The position numbers were made by a program, and so were the translations under genes. A DNA stretch of 64,000 nt. Origin: Desulfuromonadaceae bacterium (GTDB lineage Bacteria > Desulfobacterota > Desulfuromonadia > Geobacterales > Pseudopelobacteraceae). This document shows positions 45,769 to 55,203 of this stretch, in pieces; position 1 is the stretch's first letter, and each line of letters begins with the position of its first letter. The DNA lies in the NCBI GenBank assembly GCA_028688955.1, contig JAQTXD010000001.1:1-64000 (forward strand). The letters are read 5' to 3'. Under the pieces are notes generated by a model that saw nothing but the letters and a program-made list of their open reading frames with translations, was not told where the DNA came from and searched no databases.

Positions 45769-46614
45769 CTAGACAATATCCTCATTTCTGAATTGCTTGA
45801 AAAGCAATGCACCAAGCATGAGGCAATAGATAAGAACATTGATGAATGGATAGAGAGTGCCGAATCCATGACTTGATGTGCTCTCAGTCAATGAAGACGC
45901 CGTCTGCTGAACCCCCAGGAGCTTCGGCCAGAAAAGATACACGACCTTCCACCAGGTAACGTCCGACTGTGAATGGCCGGCAGTTTGCCGGACTATCGCC
46001 TGCGCTATCTGACTTTGGCTGGCGGCAGCGATGCCATCTGCTATGAATCCGACGATACCGATGCCGAGAACACACAGAAAAGCGACAATGTCGGGCATCA
46101 GAAGAGAAAAAAGAAGCACTGCAACAACCACAAAGAGCAGGTTGACAGAACAGAGCAGAGAGGCGAGAAGATATTCCGGCATAATAACCTTCAAATTGAC
46201 GGATGTGATCAGGAATACAATGCTGTGCAGGACAAACATGAACAGTGCCGACAAAACCCATACTCCGAGAATCTTTCCCATAACATACTGCCACCGGGCG
46301 ACCGCTTTGGACAAAATACCAGATTGCACCCCCTCATTCCGGTCGCGCGTGAATATTCGCATCGAGAGTAAGGCCGCTATGACCATCACACCGGCACCAA
46401 TAACATGGAATGTCGCTTTCGATAACGTCCTGACGACGGTTCCGGCATCAAGAGATTGTCCGTTCACCATGTAATTACCCTGATAACAGCCGCGGAGAAG
46501 AAATACGCAGAGTGCGCAGACAACGAACATGATGACGAAACTTCTCTGCTGCACCTCGTCAATAAACGTATATTTTGTAATTTTTAGTATGGGGGATAAT
46601 TTTGACGTTTCCAT
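45769..46614 (-). CDS. ABC-2 type transporter permease
   Basis: 281 aa with six membrane segments and no large soluble domain. The partner ATPase is encoded one base upstream. This permease type (NosY/GldA-like) exports or remodels unknown substrates. Its place before lptF suggests an envelope-related substrate. RNEGVQSGILSKAVARWQYVMGKILG is a recognisable coupling-region-like stretch. Confidence 0.85.
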   Translation of the reverse strand: METSKLSPILKITKYTFIDEVQQRSFVIMFVVCALCVFLLRGCYQGNYMVNGQSLDAGTVVRTLSKATFHVIGAGVMVIAALLSMRIFTRDRNEGVQSGILSKAVARWQYVMGKILGVWVLSALFMFVLHSIVFLITSVNLKVIMPEYLLASLLCSVNLLFVVVAVLLFSLLMPDIVAFLCVLGIGIVGFIADGIAAASQSQIAQAIVRQTAGHSQSDVTWWKVVYLFWPKLLGVQQTASSLTESTSSHGFGTLYPFINVLIYCLMLGALLFKQFRNEDIV

Positions 46615-46615
46615 G

Positions 46616-47320
46616 TCAACCTTTCACCAGTCTTACAAATACATCTTCGAGCGTCTCACCGTCTTCAACAATGGCGGAAACTGCATCTTTTATCAATAGT
46701 CTGCCACGGTTGATTATTGCTGCGGTATCGCAGATTTTTTCGACTTCCGACAGCAGGTGTGAATTCAGGAAGATAGTCTTGCCTTGAGCTTTAAGCGACT
46801 CTAAAAGCTGGCGTATCTCCCTGATACCGATGGGATCCAGACCGGAGGTGGGCTCATCCAGTATTAACAGTTTGGGATCTCCCATGAGTGCTGCACCTAA
46901 TCCGAACCGTTGAACCATGCCTTTGGAATATGTGCAGACCTTTGTGTTTTCCCTGCCTTGCATTCCGATCTGTTCAACAATGTGCCTGCATTGATCGGTA
47001 GCTTCAGACCCGGTTATATCCAATAATTCAGCACAGCGCAGAAGGTAGTTCCACCCTGAAAGGGTTGGAGGAATACGGTGGTTCTCGGCAAGATAACCGA
47101 TTGACTGTCGGCATTCTGCGTGTGTACTTGGGATTCCGTATAACGATACATTTCCCGACGTCGGTCGGGTAAAATCGAGCAGCATTTTTACGATTGTCGT
47201 CTTCCCGGCACCATTGGGTCCAAGCAGAGCAAAGCACTCGCCTGGCTTGACAGAGAAAGAGACATCGTCAACAGCTGTAAGCAATCCGTACCGTTTGGTA
47301 ACGTTTTTCAGTTCAATCAT
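46616..47320 (-). CDS. ABC-2 type transporter ATPase
   Basis: 234 aa. Walker A LLGPNGAGKTT (about 33-43), a YSKGMVQR signature (an accepted ABC-2 variant) and Walker B LLILDEPTSGLDP, then H-loop NSHLLSEVEK. It energises the permease encoded directly downstream. First gene of the six-gene envelope operon (ATPase, permease, lptF, lptG, IPT lipoprotein, LtaS-like). The 213 bases upstream, to the hybrid-kinase gene, show nothing recognisable. Confidence 0.9.
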   Translation of the reverse strand: MIELKNVTKRYGLLTAVDDVSFSVKPGECFALLGPNGAGKTTIVKMLLDFTRPTSGNVSLYGIPSTHAECRQSIGYLAENHRIPPTLSGWNYLLRCAELLDITGSEATDQCRHIVEQIGMQGRENTKVCTYSKGMVQRFGLGAALMGDPKLLILDEPTSGLDPIGIREIRQLLESLKAQGKTIFLNSHLLSEVEKICDTAAIINRGRLLIKDAVSAIVEDGETLEDVFVRLVKG

Positions 47321-47532
47321 TTAGTGGACTCGTACAACAGAAGAGACAAAACACCACATACTGCGTGTTTGCAAGATCCTGCGTTCAATGAATTTTCAAT
47401 GGTACACAATATCAACAAACAGACACCGTTCCAATTCGGACATCGCTGATGCAAGCTACGCTACAAATGCGCATATGCCAACTGATACCTGCCGATTTCA
47501 GCAGATATGGTTATTTTCATCGTCTTACCTTT

Positions 47533-50500
47533 TCACTCCGGCAGGTCTGTTTTCCACCGTAAATCGCGGCAGAGATCCAGCGCTGATGAAAAATCAAGCC
47601 GTTCCATGGCCTCATTCAGTGCGGCACTCTGCTCATGCAGTTCATCACCAAATTGAAGAGACATCTCGCTACATAGCTGCACGGCCCTGAGATTCCCTGA
47701 TGTAAGCAAGTTTTCCAGCTCCAGCAATTGGACATGCAGCATCTCCCGATCAGACACGAGTGCCGTTCCAGAGTTGATTATGACGGGATCAAGCTGGTTT
47801 GCCACTTCCCGCAACCGCGCACATGCCTCTTTGAACAATAATTCAAGGGTACTCATGACAACTTTAACCCCGTCCATATCATCAGAATCCTTCAGAGCTG
47901 TTTCTCCATCAGCAGCGGCACGGGCGAGGGCCGCAGCCCCCAGTGACCCCGCTACCCCTTTCAGAGTATGGAGCTGGTGTCTGGTCTCTGTAACATCACC
48001 TTCAACAATATTGTGGCGCAATAGTTCCATGATCACACCCTGATCCTGCTCAAATAATCGTGCAAGCCGGGCATACAATCGGGTGTTATTCAAACGTCTG
48101 AGTGCAGAATCAACTTCAAAACCGGGGGTATCAAATACCTGCCCCCTACCCGCAGTCGGAACGATCGACTCACCTGACGTCACGCCACAGCAGTGCTTCA
48201 GTACCGCTACCAGTCTATCAATATCAATCGGTTTGCCCACATGGTCATTCATTCCTGAGGCCAGGCAAAGATCGCGGTCTGTGGTAAGCGCATTGGCAGT
48301 CATGGCAATAATCGGCAGATCAGTAAGTTTCAGCTTTTCACGAATCAGCCGGGTTGCTTCGTGGCCATCCATACCCGGCATCTGGATATCCATGAGTACC
48401 GCATTGAACGGGTCGGAATTCAAGAGCAGTTCGATTGCCTCTTGACCGGATGAGGCGACAGCGACAACAGCACCTTCCTGTGAAAGGATTTCCTGCGCCA
48501 CCTGCTGGTTGGTCAGATTGTCTTCGACCACCAGCAACTGCAAACCGGACAACCTCTCACGTACCATGGCAGTATCACCAACAATCTGTGACAGCTCATC
48601 ATCGAGAGTATGCCTGCCTTCATCTGCATCATGCTCAGGATTCAGTTTGAAGGTAAGTGTGAAATAAAATTTACTGCCACGCCCCGGTTCACTTTCAACT
48701 GCCAACACACCACCCATCAGAGCTACCAGCTTTCTGCTGATCGCCAATCCGAGTCCTGTTCCACCAAAACGTCGGGTTGTAGAAGACTCTGCCTGCACAA
48801 AGTCGGAAAATATATGTTCAAGCATATGAGGTTCTATGCCGATACCGCTGTCCCTGACGCTGAATTCAAGTGTCACTTCGTCGGCTGTTAACGCTGTCTG
48901 ACGTACGGTTACGACAACCTTACCCTGCTCGGTAAACTTGATGGCGTTACCGGCAAGATTGAGCAATACCTGCTGCAGTCGCACCCCATCACCATGCAGG
49001 ACAGACGGGATCTTATCGTTGATATCAAAAAGCACATCCACCGATTTGCTCTGAACACCAGCAGAGAGAATCACCGAAAGACTGCGGAGCAGATCAGCAA
49101 GCGAGAACGGCGTTTCGTCCATCTCCAGTCTGCCAGCCTCGATCTTGGAAAAATCGAGTATATCGTTCAGGATCGTCAACAACGACCGGGAGGCCACCTG
49201 TACTTTGGCCACATAATCCTGCTGTCTTGGAGACAGTTCAGTTCGTTTGAGCAGGTGCAACATCCCGATAACGGCATTCATGGGCGTGCGTATTTCATGG
49301 CTCATATTTGCAAGAAACTGGCTTTTGGCTATACTGGCAGCTTCAGCAGCCTCTTTAGCCAGTCGTAACTCCTTATCAGAATCAATGCGTTCAACAATCC
49401 TCCAGACTGCATCCATCAAGAGCATCAGTTGAAGCACATCGGTTTCATCATACGGCTGCTCTTTATTGGCCACGGCGACAACCCCGACAATGCTCTCATT
49501 GGAAAAGACCGGCAGGGTCAGATACCTGAGGAGCGGGGCATGACCCTCCGGATACCCTTTATTAAGTGGATGTTCTGCTTGAAAATCATTAAGCACGATC
49601 GGTATGCGCTGCCTTACCGCCTCCCCCCAGATGCCGGTATTCGAAAGTTCATAGCAATTTTTAATTCCGGATTCAACCGAGCATTCTTTCATGACACCGG
49701 TGGAATAGCTGTTCAGAGTAAACTGCTGGTTTTCTTCATTATAGTGGTAAATGTAGCCGATCCTGCTGCCGGTTATATCAATCGCTTCTGCCAATGCCAT
49801 ATCAAGCAGATTCTGCGTATCATCGGTCTGTAGTTGAGCAATCCTGACCAGACTTTCCATGCGTTTCTGATTCTGTTTCAGCTGAATTTCCGTCAGTTTG
49901 CTCTCGGTAATATCTCTGTTGCTGCCGCGACTGCCAAGGAAACAGCCCGAATCATCAAAAATCGGCTTACATACATGAGCCAGCCAGCGCACACTGCCGT
50001 CTGCACAGACAACCCTGAGTACCAGCTCAGCCCCAGCATCATTGAGAACACTATGTACGGCTTCGTGGCGATGTTCACGGAACATGGCACGATCATCCGG
50101 ATAAACGATACGCTCCAGCAACGTATGGTCTGCTTCAAACTCCGCCGCCGCATACCCGGTAATTTTCTGACAGGATGGCGAGGTATAAATAAATCTGCCA
50201 TCCGGAGCCAGCCAGAACTCCCAGGCCAGGGTGTTTTCAGCAACAATGCGGTACTGCTCTTCCTGTTGAGCTATTCTGTCGTTGTTTTTAAACTCACGAA
50301 GTTTTGACCGGTATAGAAACCTGCTCAGAACAACGGTTATGACTATCGAGAACAGCAGCAGAAGTGACAATCGCTCTGCCTCATTGTACCAATCCGCCAG
50401 AAACACATCTCGGGAAATACCGACAATGATGAAGAGCGGGAACGCTCCGACCTTTCGAAAGCTCACCAACCTGGCAACATTGTCAGATCCGGTCGGGGTA

Positions 50501-51276
50501 AAATAAGATGCCTCGGTGCGCCCCTCGGCCAGTAGCTGTTGCAGTTGTTTCGAAACCGGCCTGGTACCGTACGCCCGGCCGGATGGGTCGGTCTCCGGAT
50601 AGCGGGCAACTAATCCCATTCGCATATTACGCAGCGAGATGACACTATTTTCGCCAAGATTTATCGTGGCAAATAACTTAGTGAAGTTTTCCAGCGGCAG
50701 GGAGGCGATGACGACACCGGCGCCGCTGCCATCCGGGTTATTAAGGCGACGAGCTAAAATTATAATCCATTTCTTTGACACGTGCCCGACTACCGGGTCA
50801 GAAATGAGCAGGCCAGCCTCGGGGTCAGTGCGGAGACGTTCCAATAATTCCGGTTGCAGGGCAATTTTAGTGACCGTGGTACCATTCAGAGTCCCATGTC
50901 CGTAAAGCACAGTCCCGCTTAAGTCGGCAATCCGGTAGGCAACAACCTGTGGCGAATGACCGTTCAAACTCCGGATTGTAGCATTCAATCGATCTTTATT
51001 GATGCCGCCATCGACCAGTTGATGTTCATACTCATCCTTGAGTGCCATCAACCCCAGATTGCTCTCCTTGATAGTTCCGGCAATGTTCTGCTCCAGAATT
51101 TTACAGATATTGCTGATAGTAGTCCTGACATCTGCTTCATCCTGGCTGCGCTGATGGAGAAGAGTAATGCAAACCAGCCCGCCAAACAGCAGATTAAACA
51201 GCATGGCGCCCAAGATCAGGCGCCAGATGTATGCTTGAGGTCGTTCTCTCTTTGAAACTGATGCGGTATGCGGCAT
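47533..51276 (-). CDS. Hybrid sensor histidine kinase (dCACHE-like, PAS, GAF, REC, HPt)
   Basis: 1247 aa. Order: membrane helix (about 18-40), periplasmic dCACHE-like sensor (45-300), second helix (about 305-325), PAS/PAC (340-470), GAF (490-640), dimerisation/phospho-His domain (MSHEIRTPMNAVIGM, His near 659), ATPase domain (DSGIGIEPHM, GTGLGLAISRKL), receiver domain (Asp near 959 in LMDIQMPGMDG) and an HPt domain (His near 1102 in HQLHTLKG). All phosphorelay steps are in one chain, so it can pass phosphate to an external regulator. The diguanylate cyclase encoded 28 bases upstream is the natural candidate. AGGGT seven bases before the ATG. Ligand unknown. Confidence 0.93.
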   Translation of the reverse strand: MPHTASVSKRERPQAYIWRLILGAMLFNLLFGGLVCITLLHQRSQDEADVRTTISNICKILEQNIAGTIKESNLGLMALKDEYEHQLVDGGINKDRLNATIRSLNGHSPQVVAYRIADLSGTVLYGHGTLNGTTVTKIALQPELLERLRTDPEAGLLISDPVVGHVSKKWIIILARRLNNPDGSGAGVVIASLPLENFTKLFATINLGENSVISLRNMRMGLVARYPETDPSGRAYGTRPVSKQLQQLLAEGRTEASYFTPTGSDNVARLVSFRKVGAFPLFIIVGISRDVFLADWYNEAERLSLLLLFSIVITVVLSRFLYRSKLREFKNNDRIAQQEEQYRIVAENTLAWEFWLAPDGRFIYTSPSCQKITGYAAAEFEADHTLLERIVYPDDRAMFREHRHEAVHSVLNDAGAELVLRVVCADGSVRWLAHVCKPIFDDSGCFLGSRGSNRDITESKLTEIQLKQNQKRMESLVRIAQLQTDDTQNLLDMALAEAIDITGSRIGYIYHYNEENQQFTLNSYSTGVMKECSVESGIKNCYELSNTGIWGEAVRQRIPIVLNDFQAEHPLNKGYPEGHAPLLRYLTLPVFSNESIVGVVAVANKEQPYDETDVLQLMLLMDAVWRIVERIDSDKELRLAKEAAEAASIAKSQFLANMSHEIRTPMNAVIGMLHLLKRTELSPRQQDYVAKVQVASRSLLTILNDILDFSKIEAGRLEMDETPFSLADLLRSLSVILSAGVQSKSVDVLFDINDKIPSVLHGDGVRLQQVLLNLAGNAIKFTEQGKVVVTVRQTALTADEVTLEFSVRDSGIGIEPHMLEHIFSDFVQAESSTTRRFGGTGLGLAISRKLVALMGGVLAVESEPGRGSKFYFTLTFKLNPEHDADEGRHTLDDELSQIVGDTAMVRERLSGLQLLVVEDNLTNQQVAQEILSQEGAVVAVASSGQEAIELLLNSDPFNAVLMDIQMPGMDGHEATRLIREKLKLTDLPIIAMTANALTTDRDLCLASGMNDHVGKPIDIDRLVAVLKHCCGVTSGESIVPTAGRGQVFDTPGFEVDSALRRLNNTRLYARLARLFEQDQGVIMELLRHNIVEGDVTETRHQLHTLKGVAGSLGAAALARAAADGETALKDSDDMDGVKVVMSTLELLFKEACARLREVANQLDPVIINSGTALVSDREMLHVQLLELENLLTSGNLRAVQLCSEMSLQFGDELHEQSAALNEAMERLDFSSALDLCRDLRWKTDLPE

Positions 51277-51304
51277 AGTTTACCCTGTTAAAATGCCAAA
51301 TGTT

Positions 51305-52258
51305 TCAAGTCAGATTCCGGCTGCTGATCTGATTTCTCCCATTTTGTTTTGCACTATATAACGCTGCATCGGCTGCAGCTACCAACTCTTCCGGCAGCCT
51401 GTTTTGAGCGGGAAACGTAACTGCCACTCCCAGACTGATTGTAACAACTGATGCGGAATCTGAAGCAGCATGCGGCAGGGCGCACTCGTAAAGTGCCTTA
51501 ACCATCTGGCGCGCTTTGCTCATCGCATTTTCCATGGAAATTCCCGGGAAAAGGCAGACAAACTCCTCGCCACCGTAGCGTGCAACCAGATTATACGACC
51601 GTCCCACCTGCGAACTCAGAATCTCTGCCACTTTCTGCAGACAGACATCACCCGCTTGATGACCGTAGAGATCGTTATATTTTTTAAAATGATCAATATC
51701 GATCATAAACAGTCCGAGTGACTTGTTGTGGCGACAACAGCGGTTCCATTCAATGTTGAGACATTCATCAAAACGCCGCCGGTTGGCCACGCCGGTTAGA
51801 CCATCGACGAAAACCATGGATTTTAATTGCTCCGTCTGGTGCTTGAGAGTCAGGTGCGTTTTCACCCTGGCACGAACAACCGCCGGGTTGACCGGTTTGG
51901 TGATGAAATCAACCGCTCCTGCTTCCAGTCCAATTGTTTCATCCTCAGGGCTGTCCTGACCAGTGACAAAGATGATCGGAATATCCCGTGTTTCCGGATC
52001 ACTCGTCAGCTGACGGCACACTTCCAGCCCTCCCATTTCGGGCATGACAACATCAAGCAGTATCAAATCCGGCAGGCATGTATGAGCCATCTTGATGGCC
52101 TGCCTGCCGTTGGTTGCGAAAAAAACTTCGTGGTCGTTGCTGAACACGCCATGCAACACCTGGATGTTGACCGGTTGGTCGTCGACCAGCAGCAGTCGTG
52201 GGCGTTCACTTTCCGGAAGTAGTTGCATATCGTATGTACGTTTCTCAGCAATCTTCAT
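51305..52258 (-). CDS. Receiver-GGDEF diguanylate cyclase
   Basis: 317 aa. Receiver domain (about 19-135; VDDQ, phospho-acceptor Asp in LILLDVVMPEMGG, Lys in TKPVNP) and a canonical GGDEF domain (about 150-315). The guanine-contact residues are FKKYND and GHQAGD, so the Asp that is Ser in the Hypr protein is kept, and the motif is GGEEF. It should make c-di-GMP. The RxxD inhibitory site is absent (RSYN at that position). GGAG lies nine bases before the ATG. It is directly upstream of the hybrid kinase and probably its partner. Confidence 0.93.
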   Translation of the reverse strand: MKIAEKRTYDMQLLPESERPRLLLVDDQPVNIQVLHGVFSNDHEVFFATNGRQAIKMAHTCLPDLILLDVVMPEMGGLEVCRQLTSDPETRDIPIIFVTGQDSPEDETIGLEAGAVDFITKPVNPAVVRARVKTHLTLKHQTEQLKSMVFVDGLTGVANRRRFDECLNIEWNRCCRHNKSLGLFMIDIDHFKKYNDLYGHQAGDVCLQKVAEILSSQVGRSYNLVARYGGEEFVCLFPGISMENAMSKARQMVKALYECALPHAASDSASVVTISLGVAVTFPAQNRLPEELVAAADAALYSAKQNGRNQISSRNLT

Positions 52259-52469
52259 CTGCTGTTACTCCAATATTTGAAATACGAAACAGAAACCGAC
52301 AGCGGCAAATATAAGGAGGCTACCGGCTGTGCAAATTCGCTGCAACTTTTCTGGCATTCCTGAAACCGGATATTATTGCCCGATTATATCGTTGTTCCAG
52401 AGTATTTCAATCAGTACTGCGAATAAAAGGATAAGCGCCACATAGAACAGAATACTCCCCGTTCCGTTT

Positions 52470-52522
52470 CAGTAACAACAAAATGGCCCTCCGAAATCCG
52501 GAGGGCCATTTTGTTGTTACTG
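52470..52522 (-). terminator. 24-bp perfect inverted repeat, terminator of the dfx gene
   Basis: Two 24-base arms (52470-52493 and 52499-52522) match without a mismatch around a five-base loop. The stem contains GGCCCTCC/GGAGGGCC and ends in TTTTGTTGTTAC. It lies 17 bases after the stop of the desulfoferrodoxin gene. The 210 bases further left hold no gene. Confidence 0.85.
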
Positions 52523-52539
52523 AATGTAAAATGTATCAA

Positions 52540-52920
52540 CTAGCCTTGTGCAGACCACTGTCCGTGCAGGTTGCACAGTTCGCGGGCAGTTACTGTTGTA
52601 GCAGTTACGCAGAAGAATGCTTCTGCAACTTCTCCCGGCTTAAGAAACTGGCGATAGGCCTTACCGTCGGCAAGCAGTTCGATCCATTCGATGTAGTGTT
52701 TTTCCTCCATCGGATGAGCGACACTGCCTACAGTCACTTTGTAGCCGCCATCAACTTTTTCAACAACAGGCACATGCTTCTCTTTGGCAGCATCGACGGT
52801 GTTTTCAGTCAGCAGGACCATTTCTTCACCACAGCAGGTAAGTGCACCGGCACCGGCATGGATGGTTTCAACGATATTCCCGCAGAGGTTACATTTATAC
52901 ACTTCAAGTACATTTGCCAT
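52540..52920 (-). CDS. dfx: Desulfoferrodoxin (class I superoxide reductase)
   Basis: 126 aa. The N-terminal rubredoxin-like centre has four Cys (C10, C13, C29, C30: CNLC ... TCC). The C-terminal neelaredoxin-like centre has the His-rich set ([18 protein letters not shown]) and CNLHG. It reduces superoxide to peroxide without making oxygen, a standard anaerobe defence. Start at 52920 with GGAG about 10 bases upstream; a longer in-frame start gives a tail with no family match. It follows rubrerythrin, which removes the peroxide formed. Confidence 0.95.
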   Translation of the reverse strand: MANVLEVYKCNLCGNIVETIHAGAGALTCCGEEMVLLTENTVDAAKEKHVPVVEKVDGGYKVTVGSVAHPMEEKHYIEWIELLADGKAYRQFLKPGEVAEAFFCVTATTVTARELCNLHGQWSAQG

Positions 52921-52970
52921 TTTTTCATATCTCCTTTTTAATATTAGTAGCCCTGTTAAGGGTTCTGAAA

Positions 52971-53549
52971 TTACCAATTCTCGCCGAGCAGCTCAAAAAA
53001 AGCTTTGGGGTGAAGGCAGGCGAGACAAACTTCCGGCGCCTCTTTGCCAGTATGAAGATATCCGCAGTTTCGGCAGCGCCAGACAACATCCCCATCACGG
53101 GTAAAGACCCGGCCGGCATCAATATTTGCCAACAGATCTCGATAGCGTTTTTCATGTTGTTTTTCCGCTACAGAAATTGCGGTCCAAGCTGCAGCTATTG
53201 CGGGAAAACCTTCTTCTTTGGCTGTTGCAGCAAAGGAGGGGTAGAGAAGCGTGTGTTCTTCATGTTCACCATTTGCAGCAGCAAGAAGATTTTCTGCCGT
53301 TGTCGCAATTTTTCCAGCCGGAAAACAAGCGGTTATTTCCAGATCACCACCCTCCAGAAATTTAAAAAAACGCTTTGCGTGCTCTTTTTCCTGATTTGCT
53401 GTTTCTTCAAATATATCAGCGATTTGAACAAAACCTTCCTGTTTGGCTACTCCAGCGAAATAGGTATATCGGTTACGCGCCTGACTTTCACCGGCAAATG
53501 ATTTGAGCAGATTCTGCTCTGTTTTTGTTCCCTTAATTGAAGCGGCCAT
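52971..53549 (-). CDS. rbr: Rubrerythrin
   Basis: 192 aa. A four-helix di-iron domain with the Glu/His ligand sets ([31 protein letters not shown] and EKQHEKRY) and a C-terminal rubredoxin-like domain with CRNCG and CLACLHP. It reduces hydrogen peroxide in anaerobes. First gene of a two-gene oxygen-defence operon with desulfoferrodoxin. A strong AAAGGAGG site precedes the ATG and a good promoter lies 45-75 bases upstream. Confidence 0.95.
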   Translation of the reverse strand: MAASIKGTKTEQNLLKSFAGESQARNRYTYFAGVAKQEGFVQIADIFEETANQEKEHAKRFFKFLEGGDLEITACFPAGKIATTAENLLAAANGEHEEHTLLYPSFAATAKEEGFPAIAAAWTAISVAEKQHEKRYRDLLANIDAGRVFTRDGDVVWRCRNCGYLHTGKEAPEVCLACLHPKAFFELLGENW

Positions 53550-53592
53550 TGTGCCTCCTTTTGTGCAGATTTAAACACGACGAATGTAGTCC

Positions 53593-53620
53593 TTTATACC
53601 GTACTTACTTTTTTTTGCAA
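53593..53620 (-). promoter_or_regulatory. Promoter of the rubrerythrin-desulfoferrodoxin operon
   Basis: On the minus strand TTGCAA and TATAAA are separated by 16 bases, 45 bases before the ATG. The citrate synthase promoter has the same TTGCAA. Confidence 0.6.
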
Positions 53621-53632
53621 ACAGGAAAATGA

Positions 53633-53659
53633 AATGGGGGCGCATTTCTGCGTCCCCAT
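53633..53659 (-). terminator. Terminator of citrate synthase
   Basis: On the minus strand AATGGGG-A-CGC and GCG-C-CCCCATT form a stem with one mismatch, followed by TTTCATTTTCC. It lies about 38 bases after the gltA stop. Confidence 0.65.
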
Positions 53660-53696
53660 TGTTTGAAACTGAAGCTTTACAATTTATTTTTTATAA

Positions 53697-55019
53697 TTAC
53701 TTGCGACCACCTGCGGCAGCCCACTCTTCAAGCATTGCAGTTGTAACCGATTTGGGACGCTCGATAGCAAAGCCAAGGCCGCGATCCCAGGTGATGTTAG
53801 CCATGCAACCAAGTGCACGGCCGACACCGAACAGAACGGTGTAGAAATCGAATTCAGTCAGACCGTAGTACATCTGGATAACGCCGGACTGTGCATCAAC
53901 GTTTGGCCATGGGTTCTTGGTCTTTCCGTGCTCGGTGAGAACGCCAGGAGCAACTTCAAAAATCATGGAAACAACTTTGAACAGTGGATCATCCTTGAGT
54001 CCGGGGGTGTTGAGGCAGAATTCACGCTGTGACATGTAGCGTGGATCTGTCTTGCGCAGAACTGCGTGGCCATAACCAGGGATAACCTGCCCGGCGTTGA
54101 GCGTATCCCAAAGTGCGGCAGCTATCAGTTCTTTGGTAGGCTCGACATCTTTGCAATATTTTTCCTGGAACTTCAGAGTCCAGGCAAGAACTTCCTGGTT
54201 GGCAAGGCCGTGCAGTGGGCCTGCAAGGCCGTTCAGACCTGCAGAGTATGCGTAGTACGGGTCGGACAGTGCGGAGTGAACAAGGTGTGTCGTGTGTGCA
54301 GAAACGTTGCCGGACTCATGATCTGAATGAAGGATGAAGTACATACGGGCAACGTCTTTGTACTCTTCTTTCTGGCCGATCATGTGCGCAAAGTTGGCAC
54401 CCATATCGAGGGTCGGATCAATGGCAATCTGCTTGTCGTTGCGATATTTCAGGTTGTAAATAAATGCGGCAATAACCGGAATACGGGCAACGATATCGCT
54501 GGCATCTTCATAGACAGATTCCCATGCGGTCATTTTATTGAACGAGCCGGAGTTGTAGCAGGCTGCAAATTTGGAGTCCTTCTGCAGTGTCAACATGGCA
54601 ACAGACAGCATTACCATTGGATGACTGTCACGTGGTAGTGCACGGACAGCATCAAATACGTACTGTGGGACGACCTGTCGAGTTTTCCATTCGGCAACAA
54701 CTTCAGCAACCTGTGCATCAGTCGGGACATCGCCGGTCAGCAGGAAGTACCAGAAGGACTCAACGGTCGGATATGCTGAACCGGCAGCCTTTGGCAGCGC
54801 AGCAAATGTTTCGGGGATGTTCTTGCCACGGAAACGGATACCTTCCTGTGGGTCCAGATAGGAGATGTCAGTGACGAGGCTGTGAATATCACGGGCACCA
54901 CCGATACACTGGTCGATGTTAACCTGATCAATGATGACTTTGCCAAATTCTTTAACGAGTTTGGTGATACGGGGACGGTGTTCCTCGATCTTCAGCTTGA
55001 GCGTGTCTTTGAGGGCCAT
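53697..55019 (-). CDS. gltA: Citrate synthase, eukaryote-like type
   Basis: 440 aa, condensing acetyl-CoA with oxaloacetate, the entry of the TCA cycle. The active-site His and Asp are visible in SDHESGNVSAHT, GPLHGLANQEV, PGYGHAVLRKTDPR and NVDAQSG. The length and the N-terminus LVKEFGKVIIDQVNIDQCIGG fit the eukaryote-like citrate synthase described in Geobacteraceae rather than the usual bacterial form. No close gene partner. Its promoter region carries an inverted repeat that may be an operator. In Geobacter gltA is repressed by HgtR (known); whether the repeat here is that site is unknown. Confidence 0.95.
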   Translation of the reverse strand: MALKDTLKLKIEEHRPRITKLVKEFGKVIIDQVNIDQCIGGARDIHSLVTDISYLDPQEGIRFRGKNIPETFAALPKAAGSAYPTVESFWYFLLTGDVPTDAQVAEVVAEWKTRQVVPQYVFDAVRALPRDSHPMVMLSVAMLTLQKDSKFAACYNSGSFNKMTAWESVYEDASDIVARIPVIAAFIYNLKYRNDKQIAIDPTLDMGANFAHMIGQKEEYKDVARMYFILHSDHESGNVSAHTTHLVHSALSDPYYAYSAGLNGLAGPLHGLANQEVLAWTLKFQEKYCKDVEPTKELIAAALWDTLNAGQVIPGYGHAVLRKTDPRYMSQREFCLNTPGLKDDPLFKVVSMIFEVAPGVLTEHGKTKNPWPNVDAQSGVIQMYYGLTEFDFYTVLFGVGRALGCMANITWDRGLGFAIERPKSVTTAMLEEWAAAGGRK

Positions 55020-55131
55020 GTTTTACTCTCCTTTGCGTGGTGTGGGGTTAAACCCGGATAAAAAGCATGCAGCTTCCTAACATCTAGTTTATCGGCTCTG
55101 ACGGGGAGAAACGGACTCATTTTCAGCATAC

Positions 55132-55182
55132 TGTATACGATACTGTGCGGCTGTTATACTCGACCGTATACAAAAATTGCAA
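55132..55182 (-). promoter_or_regulatory. gltA promoter with an inverted repeat straddling it
   Basis: On the minus strand TTGCAA (55177-55182) and TATAAC (55153-55158) are separated by 18 bases. CGTATACA (55165-55172) lies inside the spacer and its exact inverted partner TGTATACG (55132-55139) just after the expected start point, 25 bases apart. A protein bound to both halves would block RNA polymerase. Confidence 0.55.
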
Positions 55183-55203
55183 CAAAAATTTTGCCTCGTG
55201 AAA

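Noticed and set aside
45758-45775. GCAAAGCTA, part of a GEMM-I (c-di-GMP/cGAMP) riboswitch core
   Set aside because: Only a fragment of the core, lacking the preceding GGGAC and tetraloop-receptor parts, in a 17-base gap. A by-eye search of the gaps on both strands found no full GEMM-I motif.
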